From: Bacteroidales bacterium
Lineage (GTDB): Bacteria; Bacteroidota; Bacteroidia; Bacteroidales; F082
Length of the DNA: 63,250 nt
Assembly: GCA_017466405.1 (NCBI GenBank)
Contig: JAFTUF010000047.1
Location: forward strand, 1-63,250
Reading direction: 5' to 3'
Of this stretch, positions 36,501-51,500 are shown in pieces (the stretch's first letter is position 1; each line of letters begins with the position of its first letter). Below the pieces are notes generated by a model. It saw only the letters and a list, made by a program, of their open reading frames with translations, was not told the DNA's origin and did not search any database. The translations under genes were made by a program, and so were the position numbers.

Positions 36501-39500
36501 ATGGTATCAAAAGAGCTCTCCGACAAGATGGCGCCACCGTCTTTAGTGGTGTAGTTGTCGAAGAATTTAGAATGATGAATAGAGACATTTCTGGTGTAGA
36601 GAGCGCCGCCACCTCCGCTGGATTTAGGATCGGTGAGGTTGGTGTTGTTCTTGAATGTCGAGTTATAAACGTAAACCTTGTTGAGGCGAGCCGCTGCTCC
36701 TTTGTTCACGGAACGAGCGTTCTGGAAGGTGATACCGTCTATCCTGTTATATACGTCAGAATTATTCTTAAGGTCTCTGATTAAAATCTGTTGCAGGTTC
36801 TGTCCGTCGAATATTGTCTGATTTGTCTCGAAGTCACGTAACGAGAGGTCGAAGTTATATGCTTCATTACCTTCGAAGCCTCCATACAGATAGACGTTGT
36901 TTGTCATAAGGAAGGCTGGATTCGACGCTACACCATTACCTCTATAAGCACCTTCTGCGATCCAGAACTTGACAGGTCCATCGAATTTATAAACCATATC
37001 CATGGCGAACTGCAGATATGGCGTCGCGTTATCCCATGAAGAACCGTCTTTGGTACCAGCGCCGCCTTCCGTCACATAAATGATGTTGTTAGCGTCAGGT
37101 ATTATCTCATGGTTTATCTCGAAGTCACTTTCGTAAGCGCCCATATCTATGGAGTCGTTGACGATACGAGCGTTGCCTTCGATGTCAGTGTCTGTTATCA
37201 ATGTCGCTATCGTTCCTCTGTTGGCGCAGACCGAACCGTCTTGAAGTCGCCAGTCACCTGCGCCATAGTTGCCCACGCCGGCAGCGATGGTAGGATTTAC
37301 GAACATAGGATAATTCACGTCATCGCTGCCGGAATTAGCGGCGTTGAGTGTGATGTTGCCTTCTCCTATACAGCCTCCTTCAACAGCAGAATAATAAACC
37401 TCTGTCGTTGAGTAGGAATCATCATCGCCTTTCAATCCTATGTTAGATGTTATATTGCCATCTATCTTATTGCCCCAGAGGACAGAATTCATGACGAGGT
37501 CGTAATTTACGATACCGCCATTACCATAATGCGCATAGTTGTTTACGATAGTGGAGTTGTAGTGTTTAGCTCCATATTTTCCAGCACTGTATCCTGCGCC
37601 GCCATGTGCCACATTACCTCCATATTGCTCATCGTAGTCAGCGCTGTTATTGTTGAAGAGACAGTTCTTGAATGTTATAGGTCCATAATAACCTCCACCA
37701 TAGACGTTGGTTCCCTTGTTGTTTCTGATGACAGCATCGATGACGGTGACATTTCTCGACGCAGCATAGATACCAGCGCCACCCATAGAATTTTCACTAA
37801 TATAATCTGACGCTCCTATGATAGAGGCTCCGTTTTCTATTATAGAATTTCTTATCTCACCCTTACGCATCAAGACGTTACCGCCGAAGTTCTTATACAC
37901 GAAACCGTTCCTGATCACGAGACCGTCATATATCGCATAATGCATCGGGTCTAAGGAATATTTGAAGTGTGTGTTATGAGCCTGATGTAATGTACGTTGT
38001 ATATTCTGACCGTCGAGTATTGTGGCGTTATTGACGAGGTCACGTTGTGTGAGGTCGTAGTCGTGAGCCTCATTGCCTGCGAAACCTCCATAGATGTCGA
38101 TGCCGTTGAGACCGATGAAAGCATCAACGTAAGGCCAGCCGTTACCGGTATATGTACCTTTAGCGACCCATACCTTAGGATGGTTGTCGTTATCGGCAGC
38201 GAAGTTGAGAGCGAGTTGCAAGTCGTCGATGGCATTGCTCCATGAAGAGCCTGTCATATCGCTGCCTGCATTATTCTTCTTCACATAAATGATATTGTTC
38301 TCGTCAGGATAGATTGCGAAGTCGTTGGTTCCGTCAGTCTCGTATGCACCGATATCTATTCTATCTTGTTTAACACGGACTTCATCGTCTAAATCCTGTT
38401 CTATCATATATTCGAGGCGTTCACCCATATTGATACAGATAGAGCCTTCTTCGATTCTCCAGTCGCCGCCCCAGTAGTTAGCACCGACTTGTTCGGTAGG
38501 ATTTACGAAACGAGGCGAGAACATATCATCGCCGTTTTCTGCTGTGAGCTTGATAGTACCGATACCAGCAGCGCCGCCTTGGATAGCGCAGTATCTCACA
38601 TAGATAGGGACGTTAGATGCGGAGACTGCTACCTGCTGTGTATTGAGGTCGGTCTTGTTACCCCACATGATACAGTTGATGAACTCGTTATTACTTCCAG
38701 AGTTGACGCTATAAACGCCACCGCCGAGGTAGTATGAGAAATTGTTAACCATTGTACAGTTGAGCAACTGCGATGGCAAGGCTGAGTTCGCGATATACAT
38801 ACCGCCTCCGTATGATGTCTCGGTGAGTACGCTGTTGTTAGCGATGAGACAGTTGTTGATAGTAGCGTTTTCTCCGTAGATACCGCCACCTTGTTTTGCC
38901 GAGCCAGTGAGGTTATCGATGAGGTTGTTGTTTATTTCGCAATAAGTCAGTATTGATGATTTACAGAAGACGCCGCCTCCTTGCGAGAGCGCTGTGTTAC
39001 TGTAAATCTTACAGTCGGTTATCTCGCATTTATTATCAGCGTAGATACCAGCACCTTGACCGCCTTGGTTGTCTTTGATGATACAGTTTCTGACTTTGAC
39101 GTAATTCCTTACATAAATACCGCCGCCTTCTTTTGTGGTATAACCGTCTTGGATTGTGAAACCATCGATGACAGCATTGTCATTGACGTTGAAATTACTA
39201 TATGAGTTATAGTTTCCTAATACTCTTTGGCTATTGGCACCGCTGAGTACAGTCTCGTTTGTCACGAGGTCTCTTTCGTCAAACTCGATACCGTTAAGTT
39301 CTGTTCCCGCGAAACCGCCATACATCTCAACGCCAGGTTTTATCTGGAAGGCCTGCATGCTGGAGCCGTTGCCCATATAAGTTCCCTTAGCGACCCAGAT
39401 CTGTTTCTTCGCTGTAGTCTGGAATGCCGACGCCTTGTTGATGGCAGCCTGCAGATCCGACATAGCGTCGTTCCATGAAGAACCGTCACCCTTACCTGCA

Positions 39501-42500
39501 CTCTCTGTCTTAACATACCATATCTTTCTCACTTCGAGTTCGAGGGTCACAAGGCTGTCGCACAAGAGTCCGTCTGGTGTCCATTGCTTGCTGTAATATC
39601 CCGACTCTCTCAAAGTGTCGCCATAAAACACATATTTCTCGTTGGCAATGACTTTGAGATGTTTATAGTTGATACATCCGGTCTCGTAAGCTCCCATATC
39701 TACTGTCTCATTATAGATACGCTCTTTGCCAGCTAAGTCCTTTGTTCCTGATGAATATTCGTTATTACCTTTATCAACGACAGCCGAGTTGTCTTTTGGC
39801 TGATAAGCTCTTCCTTCTGGATCGATGAAGTTGACATAGTTGACTCCTTCTTCTACTCCTGTGTTATATTTGTCGAGAGTGATATTGCCGACACCGGTAT
39901 AACCGCCATGAATTGCGCAGTATTCGTATGTGTTGTCGTAGCCTTCAATCTGATTTGAATAGTTACGGCTTACGTTGTTCCATAAGATACAGTTGTAATA
40001 TTTGTTGTCGTGATTCGATGATGTCAAGGTATCGAAGGCATACATCTCAGTGTTGTTGGAAACGATGGTACTTCCCAAGACCTTAGTCCAGCTGATGTTC
40101 ATGCCGCCGAAACGATCCGACTTGTTATTGCTGATTTCACAGTTGACGATACTGTCAAGTTGTGTGTTTTGGTATAGATAATTTCTTGTCAATGAGATAG
40201 CGCCGCCTTCTTCATTAGCGTAGTTGTCGTGAATCTTACAATAAGAGATAGCGATATTCATCTCATCGCTGCTGTTGTGAGCATATAACGCACCGCCTTG
40301 TTTTGCTACGTTGTTGTAAATATCACAATTCGTCACGGTGACATTGTCTTTCAGTCTTATAGCACCGCCCACATATTCTTCAGGGAACGAAGTCACTGAT
40401 GATGGAATACGTTTGGTGTATATTGGTTCTGCATTACCGTTCTTGATGGTAAATCCATCGATGACAGATCTCTCGTAATTGTCAGTGATTGAATAATGGT
40501 CGATGGCACGTGAGAGATTCTTTGCATCTAAGACTGTCTTGTTTACGAACAAGTCACGGTTATCTTTATCGAAAGAAGCAGGATCTTCGTCGCCGTTGAA
40601 ACCGCCATAGAGTTTCGTTCCAGGCACTATTGTAAACATAGCCCATGCCTCGTTGTCCGGCATAGTATAATTGCCTTTCTTCATCCAGATCTCTGGACGT
40701 AGTTCCATCGTCATGCTTAAGTTCATCGCCATCTGAACATCGGCGGTGGCATTAGCCCATGAAGAACCGCTCTTGTCACCTTTGCCTTCAACATCAACAT
40801 AAATCACGTTGTTAGCGTCAGGAGCGATGAGTGTTCTTCCTGCATAATTGGATTCTTCCGCACCAATGTCAACTCTTCCTTGAAGCACACGGCTCTTTCC
40901 TTTGAGGTCATATTCCAAAAGCGAATATATGTCGTCAGTACCTGCATTGATACATACCGAATTGGAAGTAAGACTGCTACCACTGATAGAAAGAGGATAG
41001 TCTTTATTTAATGTGATGTTGCCTTCTCCAGGATAACCTCCTTCGACAGCACAATAACGTAAGTCGGAGAGACCGACCCATCTCAATAGTATTCCCAATT
41101 CCAAATCAACAAAATAGTGATAGTTAGAGAGATTGTTGACATTACTTCCTACCTTATTACCGCTGATGATAGTATTGACGACATCATCAAATTTACCATA
41201 GAGACCGCCACCTGACACCTTAGCACTATTGTTGATGACAGTACAGTTGTATAGGCTTATATTACCGCCGAGTTTACGAATAGCACCGCCATTACCGTCT
41301 TCTTTCTTGTCAACGACAGTAGTGACTTTGTTATTAGAAATGACGGTGTTATAATAACGTCCGTCGCCCCAGCCACCAACGAGTTTAGGATCTTCTTGAT
41401 AGATACCTCCGGCATTATTGTTAATGACAGTGTTATATACGTCTTGATAACTTATTGAGTATCTCTCAATACCCAACTCATCGGTGAATTTCTCAGCCGA
41501 GAACAAAATCCTGATAGCACGGCCTTTGTTATTGGAGATGCTACATCCGTCTAACATTGTAAATGTATGGACTTCAAAACCAAGTCCGTCGTTATTTTCT
41601 ATCTTACAGTTTATGAACGAAGTATTCTCTGAATGTATCACATACGAACCTTGGTTATGATGTATGTCGCAGTTTTCAAAAGTGTTTATCGACTTACGTA
41701 TGTTACAGTTTTCGAAGTTAGCAGCATCAACATAGATGGCACCGACTCCGCTATTAGTGCAGTTGTCGGTGATGATACAGTTACGTACCTCGAAATATTG
41801 CTTCATCGACAAGGCTGTACCTCTGGCGACATCCTGACGCGAGAAACCTTTGGTGATAGTGAAGCCATCTACTATGACAGGCGTCTCTTCTGTCGCGTCT
41901 TCTTCCATAGAGATGACACGTTGTATATAACCACCATCGAGAATTGTCTCGTTCTCTTCTATGTCACGTTGACTGATGTCGTAGTCGGCGAGTTCTGTTC
42001 CTGTGAAACCGCCGTAGATACGAGTGTTAGGTTTCAAGATGAAAGCGTTGACTGATGTACCATCGCCTCTGTATCTTCCCTTGGCGACCCAGATCTCTGT
42101 GAGGTTGCCGTTATCTTGTGCCGAGTCGCAAGCCATCTTAAGGTCGGTGTAGGCGTTTTCCCACGACGTACCGTTGTTGAGACCTTTAGCTTCAGCGTTG
42201 ACATAGACGAGACGTTTGAAAGTGAGATGCATCACGATTACACTGTCGCAGTCGTTGTTAGCTTCCTTGCGATAGATGTATGTTCCTGGTTCGGTGAGCC
42301 ATTCTCCATAGAACGGATATTGCTCCGACATAGTGACGACTCTATATTCGCGTTTAAGGACGCAGCTGCTTTCTAAAGCACCGATATCTACAGTGCCATC
42401 GCCAATACGTGACTTGCCATCGATATCAGATTCTTCTGTGACGACCGTATTATCACCTGCATCAATCAAAACTGAATTCTCACTTAATTCATAATTGTCG

Positions 42501-45500
42501 CCTTCAGGCGAGATGAAGTTTGCATATCCGTAAGCCTGACTGTCTCCACTATTGCTCGAAGCGAGAGCAACGACTTCTTCATTATCTCCTAAGCCGAGTT
42601 CAACAGCGCTATTGTTAAATAAGTATTTGTCTAAGTTATTTCTGTCGAAATCGAAAGTCACTCCGATGCCGTTACGGTTGTTCCAAACGACGGTGTTATG
42701 GAACTCGCCTCCGCTAATCATATATCTCGAAGAAGAGGTATTTGTCGAAGTATTGCTTACGATATCGCAGTTGATAAACTTATCTCCATTTGCAAGACTA
42801 TGATTTACAATCGCCAGGCCTTCGTTATTAGAAATGATTGTGTTAATATAGGTGTTGGCATATTGTATTCCATTGATACTTGTCTTCGAAATCGTAACGC
42901 CTTTGTTGTCATGAATCTTGCTGTTTTTGATTGTAGAAGCGAGAGACTCAAGAATCATATTGCTGTAGTTCTCGCTGACAGGCATCTCTGCTAACGACTG
43001 ATTGTCTTTAATCTCGCACTTATCCAAGACAGTGTTATAAATAAATATCTTACCAGCGTTATCTTTGAAAGTTGAGTTAGTGATATGAGAATTTGCCGAG
43101 AAGAGATATGCGTTTTTATATTGGTTAGCGTTGCTTGATGGTGTCGTCGCATTGACGATGGCAATACCGTCGGCAGTGGCACCCACCATAGCGAGAGTGT
43201 TAGCCATCATAGAGTTAGCATATCCCGATCCTATAGAGGCGTCGGTCTCTATCTTATTGTTGTCGAATGTTATATTCTTCAATGTTGTATTGTCGAGGAC
43301 GACAGCGCCAGCTCCCACGAGATGGAAGAGTCCGATGTTACTATTGACATCTGAGAACCGACAATAGATTGAATTCTGTGAATGGAAGTCAGCCTGACTC
43401 ATATAACCGTTTCTTATCACAAAACCGTCCCATAAAGTCGTTCCTCCATCAGCGAAAGGCTCGTTCTGGAAGAGAACACGTTGCACGTTCTGTCCGTCGA
43501 GAATTGACTTGTTATTTTCTAAATCTCTTTCTTCAACACTCGACTCCATTCCAGCGAAACCGCCATATACTTTGACATTCTCAACGATGTTGAAAGCATT
43601 ATTTCCAACTATGCCGTCACCGTTATATGTTCCAGCTTTCACCCATACTTCAGCAATAGGATCAAAGGTATTTGCCTGCGACACCGCATATTGCAGATAT
43701 GGAGTAGCGTTGCTCCACGAAGATCCGTCTTTGGATCCTGAACCTTCCGGCGTGACATAAATGATATTGTCTGTTGGATTGATGTCTATAGTAGCCTGAT
43801 AGTTAGATGGCATCGCTCCTATAGCATCGCCGTTTTCATCATGACCCAAACATATTGAGTTTTGCTTTAAGTTCCAGTCGAAGGTGTTTTGGTTTATGAT
43901 ATTTCCTACGTCATAGATCGGATTGACGAAACATGGCGAGAACTCATTTAGCTCGTTGCCGTCGGTAAGACGGATGTTACCGACACCGTTATACAAGGCG
44001 CCGTCGATAGCACAATAATCAATACGAGAATTCTTGTCTTTAGAGATGAAGTTGTTGTCGAATGATGAGATGGCGTTATTCCATAAGATACTGTTCTTCA
44101 ATGTTGATGACTTCAACACCACGACAGCATATTTATATTGATGATAATAATCTTCGTCGCCATCGAAATGAGATGTTATTGAAGTGTAAGTGAACGACAC
44201 CATATTATTCAACAAGTTAGTATGAGAAATCGTCGAGTTGTCGGATGCGTTGATTATTCCTTCAAAGCCGCTGGCATGGAGTTTCACCGTATTGTTAAAG
44301 ATATTAGATTTGACAATATTACTTCTCGTAGCCTTAATCAATGAAGTCGTTGCGCTGTTGGCATATACCTGACAAGAATCGAGAGTACTGTTATCGAGGA
44401 TGATAAGAGTGTACATCGCACTCTCAAAGTTGTTGTTCACGAACTTACAGTTTCTAATAGTGGAAGAAGTAGCTCTTATAGCAGAACTATTTTTTCTCAC
44501 ATTATTGAATGTACAGTTTTGCAGCAATCCTCCATTGACTTCAGCCAATATCGCCAACTCCGAGTTCTGCAATATGTTATGTTCTGTTATAGCGACATCC
44601 TTACCGGAGTTGATAAAGAATCCGTCCCATTTTGAAGGGAACTCTTCTGTTGCAGGATATTGCTGCGACGCTCCTAAGACGCTATATGAATTATTTCCAG
44701 TAAGAATGGTTTTGTTGTTTTCCACGTCGCGTTCCGAGAACAGCGTCTCTGTTCCTACGAAGCCGCCATATACCTCAACGCCAGCGACCATCGGGAAGGT
44801 GACGCCGCTGTTATTTCCAGTGTATGTTCCTGCTGCCACCCAAACCTGCTTGTTGTCAAAGCCTGTAGAGTTATGCGCATTGACCACAGCAGTGTTGATA
44901 TTGTCAGCAGCGTTGTCCCAAGAGGAACCGTCTTTCAAACCTGCTCCCGTCGTCGTCACATAAAATATCGCGCTGTTGACTCTAACATCCATCACCACTA
45001 AACTGTCGCAGCTTGCATCCAAAGCCCAGCGTTTCTGATAACGTCCTGGTTCTGTGATGGTCATATCGTAGAACGACATCGACTGACCGAGACCCATCGT
45101 CTTTGAGATATATTTATATTTCACGCAATGCTGCTCAAAAGCTCCCATATCAACAGTACCGTCTTTGACACGTTCCTTTCCGTTAAGGTCGTATTCAGTT
45201 ATGTTGGCATTGTCGTCATTACCTGCGTCAACGGCTACGGAGTTGTCGGTCAATTCATAGACATCATGATCTGCATCAATGAAACGTATGTAGTTGGCAT
45301 CTTGGACGTTGCCATCATTATCGAGTTCTATATCTATATTGCCCGTTCCATCATGACCGCCATGGATTGCAGAATAGGTCACGCTTCCTCCGCTAGATAT
45401 GACCTCAGAATACTCTCCGTTATGAGTGTTGCCCCACACTATACAGTTTACGACATTAGTGGAACTATACACTCTGAGACCTGCGTAGTCTGTCGCATAA

Positions 45501-48500
45501 TCATGTTCGGAACTGTTCTTAACGACGGTAGTATTCAAGACCAAAGCAGGAGAACCGTAGATACCGCCCGACATCTGCGCTGTGTTGTTGCTGACAAGAC
45601 AGTTGATGATATAACCTCCTGAAGCATAGATACCACCACCTTGACCGTCACTATAATTATCTGTTATCTTTGAATTTATAATTTTAGCACTATAGAGATA
45701 TACACCACCGCCGCCATACGAGCTGTAGTTATGTCTGTTGTTTCTGATAACGCAGTTCTCTATGATGGAACTTGAACCGCTTATTCTTATAGCACCGCAA
45801 TATCTCTCAGATACGTTATCATAGACCTGACAATTTCTGAGTGTCGTATAATTTCTCAGATATGCCGCTGCACCTCCGTCGCTGCTGTCATCATAACCGT
45901 TCCTGATGGTGAAACCGTCAATCACCACCGCTGTCTCTGATGTGAAGTTATCCAACTGCAAGAGAACTCGCTTGGTATTCATACCATCGAGAATTGCTGC
46001 ATTTGTCACGAAGTCTCTCTGACTCAAGTCGTAGTTATGTGGTTCATCACCAGCAAAGCCGCCATATATACTGACACCACTCGACAGACAGAAAGCTGCG
46101 TTGTCGCCAGCATCGCCACGATATGTTCCCTTAGCGACCCAGATCGCAGGTCTTGGCGAGATTCCACCTGCTCTTGCAATGGCAAACTGCAAGTCGGAAG
46201 TCGCATTAGCCCATGAAGAACCATCGCCGGTGCCATTGGCTTTCACATAAATGATATTGTTAGCATCAGGGACGATGTCGAACGACGACTCCACCGACGA
46301 CTCGTAAGCTCCGAAGTCAACGATACCATGCTGCACACGTTCGTTTCCAACAAGGTCTGTCAAAGGCAGAGTGACATTATTTGTTGTACCTTTATTAATA
46401 CAAATAGAGTTTTGCGATAACGACCAATCGCCTCCCGAATAGTCGCTGCCGGCGCCAGAGGTAGGATTGACGAAATCAGGATGTAATCCTAAACCTGAAT
46501 TAGCGCTTTCCAAAGTGATGTTTCCTTTTCCTTCGTAACCTCCTTCTATGGCGTTATATTCAATTACGCCAGAAGTGTATGAGGTTGAAAGCTGACTCGA
46601 GACATCATTATTCTTATTTCCCCAGATGATATTATTTCTGATAATGGAATTATATGGAGAATATATATGCAGACCACCCGTTCCTCTTTCGGAATTATTA
46701 TTGGCGATAGTGTTGTTGATAAGTTTCACATTATTCGTCATATACACGCCACCGCCTTCATAATAAGAGCTGTTGTTTGTTATCAAGCTATTTACGACAT
46801 AGACATAATAGTTGGCATAAATACCGCCGCCATAATAAGCATCGTTCGACTGTACTATACAGTTAGCGATAGTGTCGTATGCCTCTGACGGACCTTGTAC
46901 ATAGATAGCTCCGTTACCTCTGGAATTATTATTTATGATAGTGGAGTTCTTGATGTTAGAATATTCTCTCATCCTGACACCAGCGCCTTCATAATCTGCA
47001 TTCAAGCTCTGCGTGTTACCATTTCTGATAGTAAATCCGTCCCATTCCGCTAATGTCTTCGACGTAAAATCATACGACTGATTCAAAACGCGGCGTGTCT
47101 CGTTACCATCAAGAATTGTTGTGTTTTTGCTTAAGTCACGTTCTGCCAAAGTTGATTCTGTTCCTGCGAAACCGCCATAGACCTTGACGCCAGGAATCAT
47201 CTCAAAGGCGTTAGCTGTGTAAAGAAGTCCGTAATACGTTCCTGCTTTAACCCAAACATCTGCTACCGGTTTGAAAGTATTGGCGAGATTCATTGCAAGA
47301 ATAATATCCGAGGTAGCGTCAGCCCACGAAGAGCCGTCTTTTTTGCCAGCAGCTGCCGTCGCTACATAGATGATATTATTGTTATCCGGAACGATATTGA
47401 TTGTCGGGATATGATTAGACTCGAACGCACCTATATCCACAGCACCTTGTTTTACACGTTCCCCGTTATTCAAATCCAAAGAAGGCAAAGTCATCAAGGC
47501 TGAAGAACCTTTGTTGACACATATAGAATTTGCCGTCAAAGAATAATCGTCATTTTCTATGTCGTTGAAACAAGGATAATATCCAGTGTTACCAGTGTTT
47601 TCTGAAGCAAGAGGAATATTACCGATGCCGACATATCCGCCTTCAACAGCAGAGAATCTCATATCAGGAACCTGACCTGATATATTATTGACGTTCTCCC
47701 CTTTCTTATTGCCCCAAATTATACTGTTATAGATTCTTGCTTTTTGATTATTGACATAAACGCCGCCAGTACCTGTAACGCTGCTGTTATTTACAACAGT
47801 GTTATTTACAAACAAAGTACTATCGAGAAGATACACCGAAGAAGAACTGGAAGAGTTGTATGTCGAGATGTTTTCCGCTATCAAGCAGTTGACGATATTA
47901 GCATAACCATACGTATAAATAGCAGAGCCTATGTTTCCGGTATTGTTTCTCACCACACAGTTACGCAGCACAGAGAAGTCTCTCATATAAACACCTGCTC
48001 CATTTGCGTTTATGTTACCGTTTTGAATCACAAATCCGTCAAAGACAGCGACGGTCTCTTCTGTATAGTCATCGTTTTGATAGATGACACGTTTTGCGTT
48101 ACCGCCGTCGAGGATTGTCTTATTTGCGGAGAAGTCTCTCTGTTCCAAGCTCGTCTCCGTTCCGGCGAAGCCGCCAAATACCTCAACGCCCGCTGCCATC
48201 GTCAGGAAGTTTTCTGATGCCGCGTTGCTGGAATAAGTACCCGCCTTGACCCACACCTGAGGATCTGAGTCGTAGGCAGCGGCGCGGTTGATGGCGAGCT
48301 GCAAGTTAGATGTAGCGTTTTCCCAGGAGGTACCGTCTTCCAAACCAGCAGATTCCGTTGCTACATAAATAACGTTATTGTCACCAGGCATCACCACAGT
48401 CGCTCCGTATGGCGATTCTATCGCACCAATATCAATAGTGTTTTTCTGAATTCTCTCATTTCCCATCAAGTCGGTCGATGGCAATATGAAACCCGTCTCA

Positions 48501-51500
48501 TTATTACCGTTGTTGATACAAGCCGAGCCTTCCTGCAATCCCCAGTCGCCGCCAGAATATTCATCGCCGACACCTTCAGTAGGAGACACAAACTTAGGAT
48601 ACATAACATCAACAATGTCACCTTCATTATCACCCGACAAACTGATGTTACCCGTACCGGCATAACCGCCTTCGATAGCAGAATACGAAACGTTAACATT
48701 TATGGTACCATTGAAAAAAATCTGATCTGATGTCTCGCCTTTCTTATTACCCCATATTATGCTGTTGTAAATAGTTGTATATGAAGAGCCATATATACCA
48801 GAACCCTGATAATTTTGATAGTCTGTGTTAAGATAGTTATTTACAATATTACAGTTGATGATATTTACATAACTTGACGAATGCACACCTGCTCCGTACA
48901 TATCACTCGTATTGTTGGAGATGTTACATCCAACAAGAGTCACATTATTAAGAATATATAATCCACCGCCATATCGTTCCGAATAGTTATTCTCAATTCT
49001 ACTGTTTATGACCTCAATATGATTGGTGTTATACCGAGCATCTAAACGTATACCTCCGGCTTCGCTATGACTATAGTTGTCGTGAACGTAACAGTTTTCT
49101 ATCACAGCCTTCTTCGTAGAACTGCTGTTATCAACGTAAACACCAGCGGCACTTGCATACGAATATGAATATGTGCTATAAACTTCATTATTATAAATCT
49201 CACAGTCTGTTATGTAGCCGTTTGTCATATAGATGCCGGCTCCGTTGATATAACCGCTGCTTGTATTCTTGAGGAGATTATCGTGTATCTTACAGTCTTC
49301 CAATCTTCCTCCATTGATATAAACGCCGCCACCATAAACACGGTCCGACGTTTTAAGTTCTCTGCCGTTATTCTTTATCGTACAGTTCCTTAAGGTTACA
49401 TATTCTTGGATATAAGCACCTGCTCCATAATAAGCTCCGCCGCCATTCTGAATCGTGAAGCCGTCCCAGACAGTTGCCGTCACCTCTGTATATAAATTGT
49501 CCTGACGTAAGACTCTCTGGGTGCCTTGTCCGTCTAAGATAGTTACGTTGGTTTCAAAGTTTCTCTGTTCTAAACTCGTTTCCATTCCTGCGAAGCCGCC
49601 ATATACATTGACGCCTTCAACCATTCTGAAAGCGTTTGTCGAAGTGCCGTCGCCGTAATATGTCCCAGATGCGACCCAAATCTCAGGCAAAGGATTCATC
49701 GTGCTTGCGGCCGACAAGGCGACACTCAGATATGGCGTCGCATTGGTCCATGAGGAACCGTCTTTTTTTCCGGCGCCGGTGAAAGTGACATATATTATAT
49801 TGTTAGCGTCAGGAACTATCTCCATCGTGCTTTCGTATGACGACTCTATCGCTCCTATATCGACTTTCTCTCTCTGGATACGAGCGTTACCCATCAAGTC
49901 GGTATCGGCAAGTTCGATTGGCAATCCTTCGACTATACCTTTATTGATACAGGCAGAACCTTCTTGTAATGTCCAGTCGCCTCCTCTATATTCACTGCCG
50001 ACTCCCGGACTTGGATTAGCAAACTTAGGATGTATTCCGTTGCCTGTATTTGATGATGAGAGACTGACATTACCAACTCCTGTATAGCCGCCTTCTACAG
50101 CGGAATGAGAAACATTCACATCTGTGCCACCGCTGAAATAAACCTGACTTGAGGTCTCACCTCTCTTGTTACCCCATATCACACAGTTATATATATTAGC
50201 ATACGAAGCACCATGAATACCGGCGCCATCATAGTTAGTAGCCGTCGTCAGGTTGTTAACAATATTACAGTTGATGACATTGTTGTAATATGACAGACTA
50301 ACACCAGAACCATGGTTACTGGTGTTGTTAGAAATAATACATCCCACAAGAGTAGCGTACGAGTTCATGTGTACACCACCGCCATTGCCATCTGCCACAT
50401 TATTTTCTATCCTGCTGTTTATGACCTCAACATAATTATTTGAATAACCTGATAGATACATACCTCCATTATCACTATGACTATAGTTGTCGTGAATGTA
50501 GCAGTTCTCTACCACTGCCTTCTTCGTATTATGGTCGTTATCGATATGAATACCGGCAGTGTTGGCATACGAACTTGAATATGTGTTATGAATCTCGTTA
50601 TCAAAGACCTCACAGTCTGCTATGTAACCGTATTTCATATAGACACCAGCGCCATATATATAATTGCTGTTTGTATTCTTAAGGAGATTGTCGTGTATCT
50701 TACAACCTTCTAATCTTCCTCCATAAACATAAACGCCGCCACCATAAACACGATCCGACGCTTTAAACTCTCTGCCGTTATCTTTTATCGTACAGTTTCT
50801 TAAGGTTCCATACTCTCGGATATAAGCACCGACTCCGCTATATTCACCGCCGCCGTTCTGAATAGTGACACCGTCCCAAACTGTTGCAGTAGATTCTGTA
50901 TAGACCTTATCCTGATACAAGACTCTCTGCGTGCCTTGTCCGTCTATGATAGTGACATTGGTTTCATAATCTCTTTGTTCTAAACTCGTTTCCGTTCCAG
51001 CGAAGCCGCCATAAACATTGACGCCTTCTGCCATTCTGAAAGCGTTTGCCGAAGTGCCGTCGCCATAATAGGTTCCGGCAGCGACCCATATCTCCGGTAA
51101 TGGATTCATCGTGCTTGCCACCGACAAGGCTATGCTTAGATAAGGTGTGGCATCAGACCATGACGAGCCGTCTTTTTTTCCGGCACCTGTCGTCGTTACA
51201 TATATAATATTGTTTGCATCAGGGAATATCTCCATCGTGCTTTCGTATGAAGATTCCATCGCTCCAATATCTACTCTCTCATTTTGAATACGGACGTTAC
51301 CTGCCATGTCGGTATCTGTAAGTGTTGCCGGCAATCCTTCAACTACACCTTTATTAACTAATGCAGAACCTTCTTGCAAGCTCCAGTCACCGTTATAATA
51401 ATCTTTTCCAACGCCTTCAGTAGGACTCGTAAACTTTGGATGTATTCCGTTGCCTGTATTCAATGAAGAAAGACTGATATTGCCTATTCCTGAATAACCG